Source: Phallus indusiatus
Lineage: Eukaryota > Basidiomycota > Agaricomycetes > Phallales > Phallaceae
Direction of reading: 5' to 3'
DNA: 64,000 bases
Assembly (NCBI GenBank): GCA_027605045.1
Contig: JAQFWX010000104.1
Coordinates: forward strand, 1 to 64,000
Shown: in pieces, positions 23,301 through 32,942 of the stretch
Layout: each line of letters starts with the position of its first letter
Position numbering within the stretch: the stretch's first letter is position 1
The notes under the pieces: generated by a model
Seen by the model: only the letters and a program-made list of their open reading frames with translations
Told to the model about the DNA's origin: nothing
Databases searched by the model: none
Translations under genes and position numbers: made by a program

Positions 23301-24463
23301 TACAACACCGGAAAGCCCACCCCACACCAATAGAAGCCCTGAGATGTGCATTTGGATGGGACGAAGAGCACACTGAACAGGTCGAGACCTTGCGCAAGCA
23401 TCCGACATGGCACCACGGCTTTCACATTAACATAGCCAAGAACGTTGATGAAGGGAAAGCTGTAGATGCCGCAGAACCAAACGCGTTGACAGTCTACACG
23501 GACGGATCAGCAACTGGAGGCAATGTGGGAGCAGCCGCGGTTTCTTACATGGACGGCGTCGAAATTGCAAGCTGGAGCTACAAACTCGGAAAGGACACAG
23601 ATCACACTGTGTTTGAGGCGGAATTGGTAGGAATCAGCCTGGGAATGCATGCTATAGGTCAAATGAATGTTGAAAAGGCAACCATCGCCCTAGACAACAA
23701 GGCGGCGATATTGGCTTGCACCAGCAGACAGCCCAGACCCGGGCATCACATTGTGGAAATAATCAGCCAGCAGTTCGAAGTCCTCCGCCAACAGAAGCCA
23801 AACATTCAGCTGACGCTGCGCTGGGTACCGGGACACACTGGCATCGAGGGCAACGAGAAGGCAGATCAGAAGGCGAAGGGTGCAACTAGGGACGAAGTTT
23901 CGCACATCAACACTTTGCCTGAACAGTTGAAGCAAGACCTACCAAGAAGTGTAACCACACTGAAAGAGACATACAGGAAATCACTGGCTGAACAACACAC
24001 CATCTCTTTCCGTCGCACAGAGAGATACAGACGCCTGAGAGCCATCGATGAAAGTGCGCCATCACGGCACTTCTGGAAGATGTCACGCGAACTCGAAAGA
24101 AGACGCGCCAGCACACTCATTCAATTACGCACGGGCCACGCTCCCCTCAACGCGCACCTACACCGTATTCAACGGTCTGAATCTCCTACTTGCCCAAAGT
24201 GCGCGGAGAGAAACGAAACAGTCATCCACTTTCTCTTACACTGCCCGGCACATCGAACAGCCAGAGGCGTCATGCGGAAAACCCTCCCATACTACCTATT
24301 CAACCTGCGCGGCTTGCTCAACAACGAGAGAAGCCTCAACGCCCTCTGGACCTTTCTCGATAGCACAGAGCGCCTAGCTCAACAATTCGGCGCACTTGCA
24401 ACCGGAAATCCTACGCATGCCAGAAAAGCAAAGAAGAACAAAAGAACCCGAACAAGACGCTAG
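20390..24463 (+). CDS. LINE ORF2: endonuclease, reverse transcriptase, RNase H
   Basis: 1357 aa from the ATG at 20390, which overlaps the ORF1 stop by 8 nt; an in-frame extension upstream exists, but overlap re-initiation is the simplest reading. AP endonuclease (residues about 10-240): AIQEPY, WLGDFNRHHPMWD and STDHYPIL carry the catalytic E, D/N and D/H. Reverse transcriptase (about 510-830): YRPITLGKT, EQYGGRNGRST, GFFLDVKAAFPSV and the catalytic FADD. RNase H (about 1030-1170): YTDGSATGG, AELVGI, LDNKAAI and PGHTGIEGNEKAD. A C-terminal CPKCAERNETVIHFLLHC knuckle follows. All catalytic residues are present. Confidence 0.95.
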   Translation: MSERQALNLKEISIWQQNLNKSKIAQNDLLHAANPRRHHLLAIQEPYINPHTNLTISNSAWHLVYPHTHHDNPAHSRAILMISRQISTAAWTEIPFTSPDMVGIILQTDLGPMQIINVYVDGESDTTIEKLAEHMQKTVRLPGLRITHLPGGRRVLMDEEDDLNRSLRKHKQSTLVLKEDLRSLWLGDFNRHHPMWDEERNRHLFTSANLDRAQKLLDLISEYDMRMALPKDIPTLEAMATKNETRPDNVFCSAKVLNEITQCNTAPTLRPASTDHYPILTNVAITTQRSTPRSRKNYRKVNWEDFHMELKGRLTTEPVLPITTAEDLQETVRHIESAIQATIQEHVPDLQITIHSKRWWNEDLTKARQKLRKLTRIHLQRRHTPSDPAHCQYRKARNEYPKLIAKAQSDHWREWLERMDETDVWKANYLISSPPTDGTRPRIPPLEKQTGPGNTVTVQTDAEKAEVLSNTFFPKLSPITIPEEERTYPDPKFTFEPITDEQVSRIIRKLKPHKAVGPDDFPNAVVKECADLLIPYLVPVFNAMIELKTYPAHWKKSMVIVLRKPGRPNYANPNAYRPITLGKTLPKILSACVTETLLHQAEKHHILAHEQYGGRNGRSTVDALHRVVGFIKKAWRRGLVVAGFFLDVKAAFPSVTPGRLIHNMRMRGVPLEYTDYISETLNGRVTQLTFDDYVSDPLPIENGCDQGAPSSMFCYEVYNTPLVEVPKTGRNELGTGFADDVAYLVAAKDFHKANQRLKRMFDGPGGAREWAEAHTSTFELSKLKLVGFSRRRQRKKRKQPIRRPKLTLRDQEVKPSTTVKYLGIILDQELRFKEQQEHAYAKGLDWAMQLRRIARVKHGTAPTYVKRLYKAVVVPRVLYAASVWCQPVHKKPNAKRLTGSVGFARKLERIQRAAALATTGAMKTTPTESLHVHADILPAHLLLNEMCQREAARLISLPSHHPLHEDAQTKVQHRKAHPTPIEALRCAFGWDEEHTEQVETLRKHPTWHHGFHINIAKNVDEGKAVDAAEPNALTVYTDGSATGGNVGAAAVSYMDGVEIASWSYKLGKDTDHTVFEAELVGISLGMHAIGQMNVEKATIALDNKAAILACTSRQPRPGHHIVEIISQQFEVLRQQKPNIQLTLRWVPGHTGIEGNEKADQKAKGATRDEVSHINTLPEQLKQDLPRSVTTLKETYRKSLAEQHTISFRRTERYRRLRAIDESAPSRHFWKMSRELERRRASTLIQLRTGHAPLNAHLHRIQRSESPTCPKCAERNETVIHFLLHCPAHRTARGVMRKTLPYYLFNLRGLLNNERSLNALWTFLDSTERLAQQFGALATGNPTHARKAKKNKRTRTRR

Positions 24464-24658
24464 ACACCCTTCTTATCATTTACCCTCAAACCCAAAATCA
24501 CACGGCTGAAGCACCTTCTTGAAGGACTGGCCATATCCCGGTAACGGGAACAGATGTTTTAGAATTAATTTACAATATACGAACATACTTAGATTACATA
24601 TATTGTATAATGTCTGACCGGGGCGACCCTATAGACAATAAACCTGATTAATCATCAT

Positions 24659-24672
24659 CATCATAATTCTTG
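24659..24672 (+). repeat. LINE target-site duplication, right
   Basis: CATCATAATTCTTG, identical to the left copy at 18522. It merges with the short ATC-repeat tail of the element. Confidence 0.85.
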
Positions 24673-25177
24673 TCATGGTGAGCTTTTCCTTCTCCCCGTC
24701 TATACGATTCTCAGGCGAGTCGTTACAGTACTTCAGTAATCTCAATAAGGAGACGATTTCTGGTATTACTTTCATTCTCCCTCACCGTAAGAATGTGTTC
24801 TTCTCTATAGTAGCCGCTGCTAATTCTAATCGATCAAAGTATATTCCAATTGCCTCCTCGCAATGTGAGTTCGACCATCTTACACATATTCTGAATATCA
24901 CATGGTATGCTATAGCCTCAACTCTCGATCACATTTGAGGTCTAGCTACAGTACCGCAAGAGATACCTCCGAGTCTAACGAGTCAAGCAAGCCCTCCGTA
25001 AACATCTTACTGCCTGTTTTCACTGTACCAAAACAGTCCGCCAGTTCGTTCACCAAAGTCTCAGAACATCTCTCACATGGTACATACTCATTCGGGCTTG
25101 GAAGTATGGAGGAGGATTCAACTGGTTCTCAAATACCGGGCCCTAAAGTGAATGTTGACGAAGCTTTTGCTATATGA

Positions 25178-25667
25178 TGAGAAAAATCCTACAGCACTAA
25201 TTCCCCTTACCTGAATGTATGTATGAATGTAACAATGTTAAACTCTGAATCCTCACTCTGCTGAATTTTCGACGCCAACAACAATCTCCGAATAACTAAA
25301 CGAAGTTGTTCTTTTTACTAACAAGATTTTGACTTGAAGAGATCTCAAGTTTTCAAATGCGTTGAATTCAAAAGATACCGATATGAAATGTAGGGGAGCT
25401 GAGAGGAGAAATTTGTGAGAACCAAGAAAAATCTCAGCCTTATAATTAAACACGCTTTGTACTCGTCATATGGAACCCGGTGTTCGTGCATATATGCACG
25501 CTAATCTGCAACTAATCTGGCTGCTCCGGCTCAAATACTGACCAGAGGCCCTGGGTTTAGTCTCTTCCCGACAAATCTTCCGAGTTCACTTCGATCGGAA
25601 GATGCGATTTTTCAATGAAATACTAACTTACGACTAAGCGGATACAGCAATGTGCATTTTGAAAGAC
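25178..25667. other. Flank between DUF6534 copy D and acyltransferase copy 2
   Basis: The first about 200 bases match the flank of copy C; the right arm of the inverted repeat lies at 25421-25449. The remainder is 3' flank of acyltransferase copy 2. No gene. Confidence 0.45.
25421..25449 (-). repeat. 29 bp inverted repeat, right arm
   Basis: Exact reverse complement of 16215-16243. Confidence 0.7.
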
Positions 25668-27240
25668 CTATTGAATCACAGAAATAAACTCTTTAAAACC
25701 ACCCTCTCTTCCCGAAACTTTGTTATCGGAAAAAAACCCTGAAGGAGCCCATACAGTAAAAGCTCACAACAGACTGAACGTACATGCCTCCTATCCAAAT
25801 ACCCCCACTGCAAGCAGTCCCATTATATTACGAACAGGCAAGGGTTGGAACGTCTGAGCGAATATATAAAGACACTTGACTTGCTTTTTTCCTTCTTCAC
25901 CGCCATCATTATCTGGCAAAGCTCCAGAGAAATCGATTTCCATCAGTTTCATATCTCTCCAGTTCGTAAACACATTCCACGCTCCGCCGTTGGGTCTGAA
26001 AAAGAGACACAGCCTTTTTGCATGCTTTATTCTCCACTTCAAAAATGTCTCAATCGCTTCTGGTTCTGTTTGATCACGAACAGGGGATCGGATGTGGTAC
26101 GCGAGAGCTCCAAGGGACATTGTATGTATCGCGGATATGGGAATAGTTGGAGTGACAATTGTTAGAGCTCCGTTATGAAGAAAAGGACGAGGAAGCAGTG
26201 ATGGTTGTTTTAGATAACGTCGCAAATTAGCGTAATATAATACGTTTGACGGCGTCTTTGAGGAGGAAGGCGGATGGATTCTCTGTCCGACCATTCAGCA
26301 ATCTCGTTATCCCATAATGAATGTGAAACTTCTGTTTTACCTTCAAGCAGAACGCGATAAGAGGGTCACTTGAGCTAATCCAGACATCAGGATCGCCTCC
26401 CTTTCTTTCCTGAGATCCTGCATCGCTTGCTCTTTGATCCTCTCCACCTCTTCTTTCGGGAAGAAAATATCTCTATAAGAGATATCACGGGTCTTAACAA
26501 AGTCAATTATGACATGTACCATAAAAGTAATAACATCCCAAGTCGACAACACCCTCCAAAACGGTGGCGTTTTGATGGGCTCGTTCCTGTCTTCAGAAAT
26601 GACGAACGCCGCGAAAGGATCTCTTGGCGTTAACTCTTCAATATCTTCGCCACGGAGAATGCGTAAGACAGCGACGAGAATTTCCTTGTTTCCGTGGCCG
26701 TCGCAAAGAACATGTGGAGTCGTAAGCCCGAGTGTCGCATTGTCAAACAGTGTGATCTGGAGTTGCGAAACGGGGATATTAGCGTTCATATAGTCACGAA
26801 CGGTGCGAGGACTATCTTGAGAAAAGAGGTGACGATCCTTCTTCACAGTGCATTGGATTGAGGATGATGCTTTCGGGAACGTGTACGTCTTTCCTACAGG
26901 TCCCGGTATAACAACTTTCTTGAAAATATACCGTGGCGTCTTGGCATCGAGTCCAGCAGGAACCTCATAGACCCATCTCTAAGCACATCTGTTCAATAAC
27001 TTGATACACGAAACCAGCTACAAATGATCTTTCATACCTTTCCCCGTTTCCTGAGCCGCGCGCTCAGAATTGGCCACTTTTCGACCAGCTTTTGATATGC
27101 AGCCTCTACTTTTCCTGCATCAAGCACTTGATCGGGAACCCAACCCGTAACAATACCCGAATCCTTCTCGACTATACTAGTATCGAAGACACCTCCTGGT
27201 ATAGTTTGAGTTGACCCATGTGCGTATAGTGACTGTTATA
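25668..27240 (-). pseudogene. HXXXD (BAHD-like) acyltransferase, copy 2, C-terminus frameshifted
   Basis: Reading leftwards from 27240: GWVPDQVLDAGK and KWPILSARLRKRGK with a good donor, then the second exon with YIFKKVVIPGP, the HXXXD motif HVLCDGHG, LRILRGEDIEELTP and ISSSDPLIAFCLK. A 59 nt intron follows, then NVLYYANLRRYL, LGALAYHIR, VFTNWRDMKLMEIDFSGAL. Near 25800 a deletion of about 11 nt relative to copy 1 shifts the frame and gives a stop at 25791, losing about 50 residues. The first exon has no clear in-frame ATG. The catalytic motif and splice sites are better preserved than in copy 1. Likely substrate unknown. Confidence 0.6.
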
Positions 27241-27644
27241 AGTTCGAGTACATGCCCACTGGCAGCGTTTTGGTATCATAAATGCCATAGTTTACCATGC
27301 TGAGCATTTGGTAACTCTTTGAAGAGGATCTGAAGAAGATTTCAACTCAGTCGGGGTAAAAAACCAACGTGAAGTATGTATCGGTCGGTCCATGAGTCGC
27401 CGTTTCAATATCCGCTTTGCGGCCCGCCCCATCGCTTCAATGTTCTTTTTGTGAAACTGTCACATATTTATGTACATGATTCTATATTATATTACCCAAA
27501 TTCCCCTCGAAATATTCAGCTATATTGTCCTGGTGAGTGAAAGAAAACAATAAACCGACTTCCATTTTGTCTCGTGCAATTGGAACGCAACCAAAGCTCT
27601 GGGTAGAGAGAAGACCATGGCTAACGCCATTCAAATTGGCGGAA
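27241..27644. other. Intergenic spacer
   Basis: Corresponds to the acyltransferase/DUF6534 spacer, partly deleted. No gene. Confidence 0.35.
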
Positions 27645-27697
27645 ACATGTGAAGTCTTTCGCTCGACCACAATAGACATTATCATTGCTAGTAATGG
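27645..27697 (+). pseudogene. DUF6534 relic
   Basis: TCTTTCGCTCGACCACAATA...TTATCATTGCTAG parallels the LSLDLTIDxIIML exon of copies C and D (for example 18306-18350). Only this short piece remains. Confidence 0.5.
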
Positions 27698-27810
27698 CCT
27701 TAGCCTTAAGGCCCTAGGCTTCGCAGCATCCTCCTAAAGCTTCTTAAGGCCTCTTAAGGCGTGGGAAGTAAGCGCTGGTTCGAGTCCTTCTCTGAGTCCC
27801 CGTTTTTTAT
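27698..27810 (+). other. tRNA-like / Pol III relic
   Basis: A perfect B-box GGTTCGAGTCC at 27777-27787 is followed about 20 bases later by a T6 run that could terminate Pol III. The T-stem is mismatched at two positions and no matching acceptor stem was found upstream, so this is not a working tRNA. It may be a decayed tRNA or tRNA-derived short element. Confidence 0.3.
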
Positions 27811-27937
27811 CTCAAAACCATACTCACTCCCCCGCATCTCAACATCAACAACGAACAATTCTCGTGTATGTGTCTTTTTCTTCCTGATAACATATATACT
27901 CAGCTAACCAATTCACGCTAGTTTAAAAAATCAAAAT

Positions 27938-28186
27938 ATGTGTTACCAAGGTTCCAACAAATACTATGTCGTATGCAAAAACAAACCCAAACACGCATTC
28001 TACGAACGACTCTGTTGCAATCTAAATGGGGTTTGGTGCGCCAATAGCAACAATCGAGGACGTTCTCAAGAAGAAGTCGATGCGATGTTTCATAATGACA
28101 AGATCACCTGTCCGACGTGTAATCACACAAGACTCATTCTCGGTGCGGAGACGGATAAAATATATCAGATAGTCCATGTCGGATAG
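27938..28186 (+). CDS. Small cysteine-containing protein, hypothetical
   Basis: 82 aa, intronless, starts MCYQGSNKYYVVCKNKPKHA. It has seven cysteines, including a CC pair and a CPTC pair, resembling the small MC(x)n cysteine-rich proteins common in Agaricomycetes, whose role is not known. No signal peptide is visible. The ATG follows an AT-rich stretch with TATATACTC near 27892, a possible TATA box. Other frames here are uninformative. Confidence 0.5.
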   Translation: MCYQGSNKYYVVCKNKPKHAFYERLCCNLNGVWCANSNNRGRSQEEVDAMFHNDKITCPTCNHTRLILGAETDKIYQIVHVG

Positions 28187-28814
28187 AATAACAGCGTAGG
28201 GAATTGAATCGAATCGAGTATTGAAGGTGGTAGTAGAGGGATGAATCAAATCTTGAAGAGAAAGGGGGGAGATCAAAATGTGCTCGTTGTCGTCTTGCTC
28301 GAAGCAGAATCTCAGGCTAGTCCCGATTAAACCGTCCTTTGAATTGTTTTTACCAGTTTTTCCCCTTTCTTGACGTGTATGTGTTAAACTACTTGTGTAT
28401 CAGAATTATATGCGATGCTTTTTCGTTATGGTTGTGGAAGAAATCAATTAATGGACACGCTCAACTTGAACGCCACCAAGCCTAGCACAAGTGATACCTT
28501 AGATTGGGCAGAAATTATACTTCAGTGTTTACCATGAAATAGACCCAGAAATGCAGATGCATATGTATAACACAGCCTGAGACACAAACACTGACACGAA
28601 CTTGGATGATGATTCCCCAGCATACATACAATCTACTAATACTTTCCATGTTCACGCTGTATCCTTTTTATGCATGAATAAATTACATTTGAGATGCCTA
28701 CATCGAGTACAAGTGCCAATTCCAAAAACCCTCCTCCCTTTTTCCTTCTTTTCAAAATATCATGTATCCACGTGCACTAGTACTACAAACCTGATCAGTC
28801 CGCAAAATACCAAA
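28187..28814. other. Intergenic / Sld3 3' flank
   Basis: No gene. The part from about 28640 is the source of the duplicated segment at 12241. Confidence 0.4.
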
Positions 28815-31020
28815 TCACCCATCCCGACTCTTCACAGGCGTATCCATAACAAAAACCTGCGTCTCCATCCGTCCACTCACTAAACCCACCCGAGTCCCCG
28901 AATTCACATTCAAAGCATTATTATTGTCTTCTTCAGAACTCCACTGAAATTCATCTCCCATGACAAATTCAGACTTCTCCTTTTCGTCACGTTCATCCAC
29001 GAAAGGCGATGCACCAGAAAGGGTAACAAAAGGCGAAGGATATAATTTCTTAACAGGCGTATCAAATACCAACGTCTTGGGTTTATTAGTTTCTTTGACT
29101 CTTCCGAGTCCGGGTCCGGAGGCGGGAGGATGCGGGGGATGCGGTTGCGATTTAGATAATAATGATCCTTGAGCACGAGAAGCTACAAAAAAAACAAAAA
29201 TGAGAAATATGTAAAACCCAAAAAGGAAAAAAGTTTTTCCTCGCACTTTGATTCGACTGAAACAACTTTCCCCCACTTTTAACAGAAGAAGACCTTCTCA
29301 TCTCAAATTCACCCTGGAAAAGCGCTTTGCTACTCGCAACGCCTCCACGACTCGCGCCTCTAGCTCTCACTTCTTCAACAGATATCGAAACAGACCGGGA
29401 CCGATGTGAGGGATAAGATAATTGTGGAGTTTGACTCCGTTTTCCACCATTCCCACCTCCACTCCCCTCCCCTTCTCCGTCGTCGATCCGGATCCGGGTC
29501 CGGTGATAATTGCAGACGCAGCGCGAACGAGTGTTCCCCGCGATTTAGCCACTTCATGTAATTTAAGAGGGGAAGGCGGTTGTTGAGCCGGTCGCTTTTC
29601 TTTCGCTTTGAATTTCCTTTGAGGGCGGAGAATTAGTGTGGGTGGGAGTGTTGTGTTATTGTTATTGTTGATGCTGTCTGATTCGTCTGAGAATGAGCTG
29701 TGTGAGAATACTTTGGAGTGGAGGAGGGTGTAGAACGTTGGAAGGGAGTCTTGAAATCTGAAGGAAAGGATATTTTTTTTTATTTTTTTTTGGGTTAGAG
29801 CTCTTTTTTTTTGGTTTATTTGAATATTTACTTACAGAGGTTTAACAATATCTTCACAAAACACCTGCATCCAATCTCTCTGCGCATCTTGCGAAACTTG
29901 ATTTGACGAAGAAACGGCCGCGGACGTCGAAGGCTGTGAAACGCCTGTCGTTGTCGAAATACCAGAAACAGACGTCTGCGTCTGCAAATTAGCCATCAAC
30001 TGAGCAATACTCAATCGATCCATAAGCAATTCCAAACGTTCTTCAATATCAACTTGCGTTTTCTTCTCCTTTGCAGAAGCAGAATCGGTCTTTTTCTCTC
30101 GTCGTTTTTTTCCTCGCTGCCGTTCTCTTTCGATAGTCATAGATTCCGTGGGAGGAAATATAGGTTTCATAGGGGATAGAAATGAAAGTGTGGTGGCTGG
30201 GGTTTTTGTCGTCGTTTCAATTCGTTTTTTCGTAGGCGTTGAAGGAATACCCAACGATTTCAGTTTGGTGCTGTTCGTTTCTTCTGTACTTTGCTTTTGC
30301 TTTTGGAGGGAGAGAATATGAAGGCACAAGAGAATTTGAATTTTCATTCTAAAAAAAGAGCAAACGATTATTAAACGAAGTTGGAGTTATGTATTAGGAA
30401 CGCACTCTCGATACTCCATCTTCGTAAACCACTCTTTCTCAACCCCTTCACTCGCTTCAAACCCGTCGACACCTCGAAAATGTCTTTCATTTCCATACGC
30501 AAACCACATCATCGTTTCTTCAATCCCATCCTCTCCTTCACCATTCCCACCACCACCACCACCACTACCGCCATTATCGTCCTGCAAAACCCGAGGCAGC
30601 TGAACGTGATATTTCTCTCGGATAGCTTCAACAGACAAAAGAAGTGGATCAAAGAGGTGCCGAGGATCTACATCTGGTTGAATACGGATGCGACGAAGAT
30701 TATGGACGAAACCGGATAGACATGTTATAGACTAATAAAAAAAAAGTCTAAGCATTTCGCATGAAGAGGTAAAGGGAGAAGTACATCTGGTAACCATAAC
30801 GTCTCTAAATATCGCTGAATAATATACTCTTCCAACGTTTCTTCAATATAGTCTCTGTTCCAATAATAAAAAATCAGAGAAAATTTTTGAGATGATCGTG
30901 CGTGCGAACGCACGTAAAAGGATAATCAGCTCCGATTTTCGATTCTTGTTCTTCAAGCCATGGAATAGGACAATCGTAATGAATCGTATAGCGTTGCGGG
31001 TTAAAGTTAGTCTCCAGCAT
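28815..31020 (-). CDS. Sld3-like DNA replication regulator
   Basis: Read from ATG 31020: exons 31020-30914, 30854-30785, 30731-30406, 30348-29836, 29757 to about 29270, and a last exon to TGA 28815. The N-terminus is LETNFNPQRYTIHYDCPIPW. The central block has KIQILLCLHILSL, IEERLELLMDRLSIAQ and WMQVFCEDIVKPLFQDSLP, the pattern I associate with the fungal Sld3 domain (helical, binds Cdc45; in yeast CDK phosphorylates Sld3 so that it binds Dpb11). Pro/Thr-rich SP/TP sites (STPTKK, DTPVKK, DTPVKSR) fit CDK control. The frame changes near 29458-29484 within G/C runs (from GSGSTTEKG to GNGGKRSQTPQ) with no usable intron, matching one missing base. Confidence 0.6.
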
Positions 31021-31196
31021 CCTGCTTAGAATGCAAAAGGTTGCAGTCCATTTACAATTACGCGCGCCACGCGATCAGTAACATTTGGTCACGTTTTTGA
31101 ACGGGTTACATAACAGTCAAAAACCGGACAGTGACGTAACTCGTCCAACGGCACACGGCAACTACATCAGTCCACACGGATCCACGGCCCACGGTA
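31021..31196. promoter_or_regulatory. Divergent promoter, Sld3-like / rhomboid
   Basis: 176 bp between the two start codons. No defined motif; must serve both genes. Confidence 0.4.
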
Positions 31197-32797
31197 ATGA
31201 GCTCTATCTTCAGACTTTCAGTTGGTAGAACACAATGCTCGCGAACGACATGGCCAAAACATTACTTCTATAACCAAAACTTTTCAACATCCTCGACACG
31301 ACGGTTTAATCTTAATCCCTTTCAAGGGTTCAGATTACGAAGAAAAGCCGATCGCGAGAGATTGTTTACAGATGAGCTTCAAAGGCCTTCAGTTTTAAAA
31401 CCTTTCTTGGTGCGGCTTTCCTAATTGAAAAATCTAATATATATATATTTAAATTTTTCCTAGTTTGCCGTTGGATGTTCTGGTATAACATATATTGCTG
31501 CTGCACGTTTGACCAACGAGGACACGGAAAGATGGACAAAATCGCTTTTGGCAACTGGTGCATGGATATTCACAAAACCTTCGAATTCAGAATTAAGAGG
31601 TGCCAGAAAAGCAGCTGTATACGCGGTTAGCAGTACTCATCTCACTATACTCTCATCTTTCTGACTCTTGGATAGTATTTGAAAAATATGCTTGATCGAG
31701 TTAAACAGTTTCTGGGAGAAGAGCGAGGAATCGTAGCAAACACCGCTTTATACGGATGCGTCTTAGCAGCTCAAAAGTGGTTAGATGAAGGAGAAGGTCG
31801 TCGAGCTGCTCGAATGATTATGGTTGTTACCACCGGAATATGGATTCTTTGGCAAATACCTCGTTTACGCGGCACCATGATGCGCCATTTTCTACACGAT
31901 CCGTTGTCAGGACAAAGCCACACTCTTTTAACAAGTGTATTCAGGTGAGTTGATATCTCGGTCTTAAGATTAAGGCAGCGTTATTTACCGTATGGGGGAA
32001 CAACAGTCATAAAAATCTTTTACATTTATTATTCAATAATCTGGCTCTTAGTGGATTTGGTAAGTGCGAGCTTGGTTATCTGAAAGATGAATGGGCTTAA
32101 TATTGCGTTTTGACAGGTAGCTTGGTGTGCTGGTGGCTTACCGAAGTCCAGGACCGGAAGCAGGCGACACTTCATGAATCAACAGCAATGTACCATTTCA
32201 TCGCGTTCTTTGTTTCCGGTCGGTTTTTTTTTCAAGAAAACAATTTGTATACTCATCTATTTACAGCTGGCTTGTTCAGCAGTTTCTTAGCACATGCTGT
32301 TCGGGTGAAATTTTACTATCCACGAATAGTATCGCAAATCACGAGTGCAGAAAGGGCAGCTGCCGCGGTAGGAAGATCACCTGGGGCCGTTACTTCAGCA
32401 ACAGCAACAGCGTTGGCTCATCAACCGTCTATTCTGCCCTCGCTTGGTGCGTCTGGAGCGATCTGGGCATGTGTTTCTATGACGGCATTGGCATGTCCTG
32501 AGGCCCGTGCGACACTGATCTTCCCTTCGAATATTTCATTTCCACTGCCAGCCGGAGCATTAGTGTTGGTGGGACTGGACATTGTTGGTATACTGCGGGG
32601 ATGGCGGTAAATCAGTTCTGGCTATTAAAGATGTCGAATTGCAGCTGATTTTGTTGATTAGACTGTTTGACCACTGGGCTCATCTTGGAGGAGCGCTGTT
32701 CGGGGCCCTGTACTATCGATATGGACCAGAGTTGTGGGAAAGGACCCGAGAGAGTGTTAAAAATAGCAGTGTACATAGAGTCGATACACGTGATTAA
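31197..32797 (+). CDS. PCP1: Mitochondrial rhomboid serine protease
   Basis: Seven exons: 31197-31408, 31464-31625, 31676-31944, 32007-32059, 32117-32218, 32267-32606, 32662-32797. The N-terminus is Arg/Ser-rich with no acids (MSSIFRLSVGRTQCSRTTW), a mitochondrial presequence. The rhomboid core shows FSHKNLLHLLFNNLAL (the conserved H...N loop), the catalytic serine in SLGASGAIWA and the catalytic histidine in DHWAHLGGALFGALYY. In yeast Pcp1 cleaves Mgm1 and Ccp1 in the inner membrane; the same role is inferred. All intron phases preserve the frame. Confidence 0.92.
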
Positions 32798-32942
32798 GCA
32801 TAATATAGGATGGTGTTGTGTGGTGTCATGCTTGTGATTGTGGTTGATCATCAGCTGAGAATCACATGTCACTTTGACTGGTCGAGTCCCAAGCCCAACA
32901 CAGTCCAAATATCAAGTCAATTAGCCCGCTCCTCGTTCCAAG

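Larger units (their letters stand above)
18536..24658 (+). mobile_element. Non-LTR retrotransposon (LINE, Tad1/I-like), full length
   Basis: About 6.1 kb: a 5' UTR of about 150 nt, ORF1 with zinc knuckles, ORF2 with AP endonuclease, reverse transcriptase and RNase H, a short 3' UTR and an (ATC)n tail instead of poly-A. A 14 bp target-site duplication is exact on both sides. No stop or frameshift was found in either ORF, and catalytic residues of all three enzyme domains are visible, so the copy looks young and potentially autonomous. The endonuclease-RT-RNase H order places it with the Tad1/I group; finer placement needs a phylogeny. It lies in the same orientation as the host gene. Confidence 0.92.
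17322..25177 (+). pseudogene. DUF6534 membrane protein copy D, split by a LINE
   Basis: Starts ATGACAGCAGCAACCGACAC at 17322 and follows the exon pattern of copy C up to VVANIIIL at 18535. There a LINE interrupts the coding exon. The gene resumes at 24659 with the duplicated CATCATAATTCTTG, then the exon around 24740, and the last exon encoding LNSRSHLRSSYSTARD to the TGA at 25177. The exon equivalent to LVPVYF is also out of register with copy B, so some decay may pre-date the insertion. Apart from the insert it is close to copy C, in line with a recent duplication. Confidence 0.75.

Noticed and set aside
15845..25230. CRISPR-like or satellite array from TATG repeats
   Set aside because: Only a short microsatellite in the 3' flanks of DUF6534 copies; no spacer structure, and the host is a fungus.
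27686..27800. Functional tRNA gene
   Set aside because: B-box and terminator are good, but the T-stem has two mismatches, there is no acceptor-stem partner, and the apparent A-box falls in a DUF6534 remnant.
29152..29557. Separate small genes within the Sld3 region
   Set aside because: These frames are pieces of the same Sld3-like protein, split by an intron and the one-base frame break.
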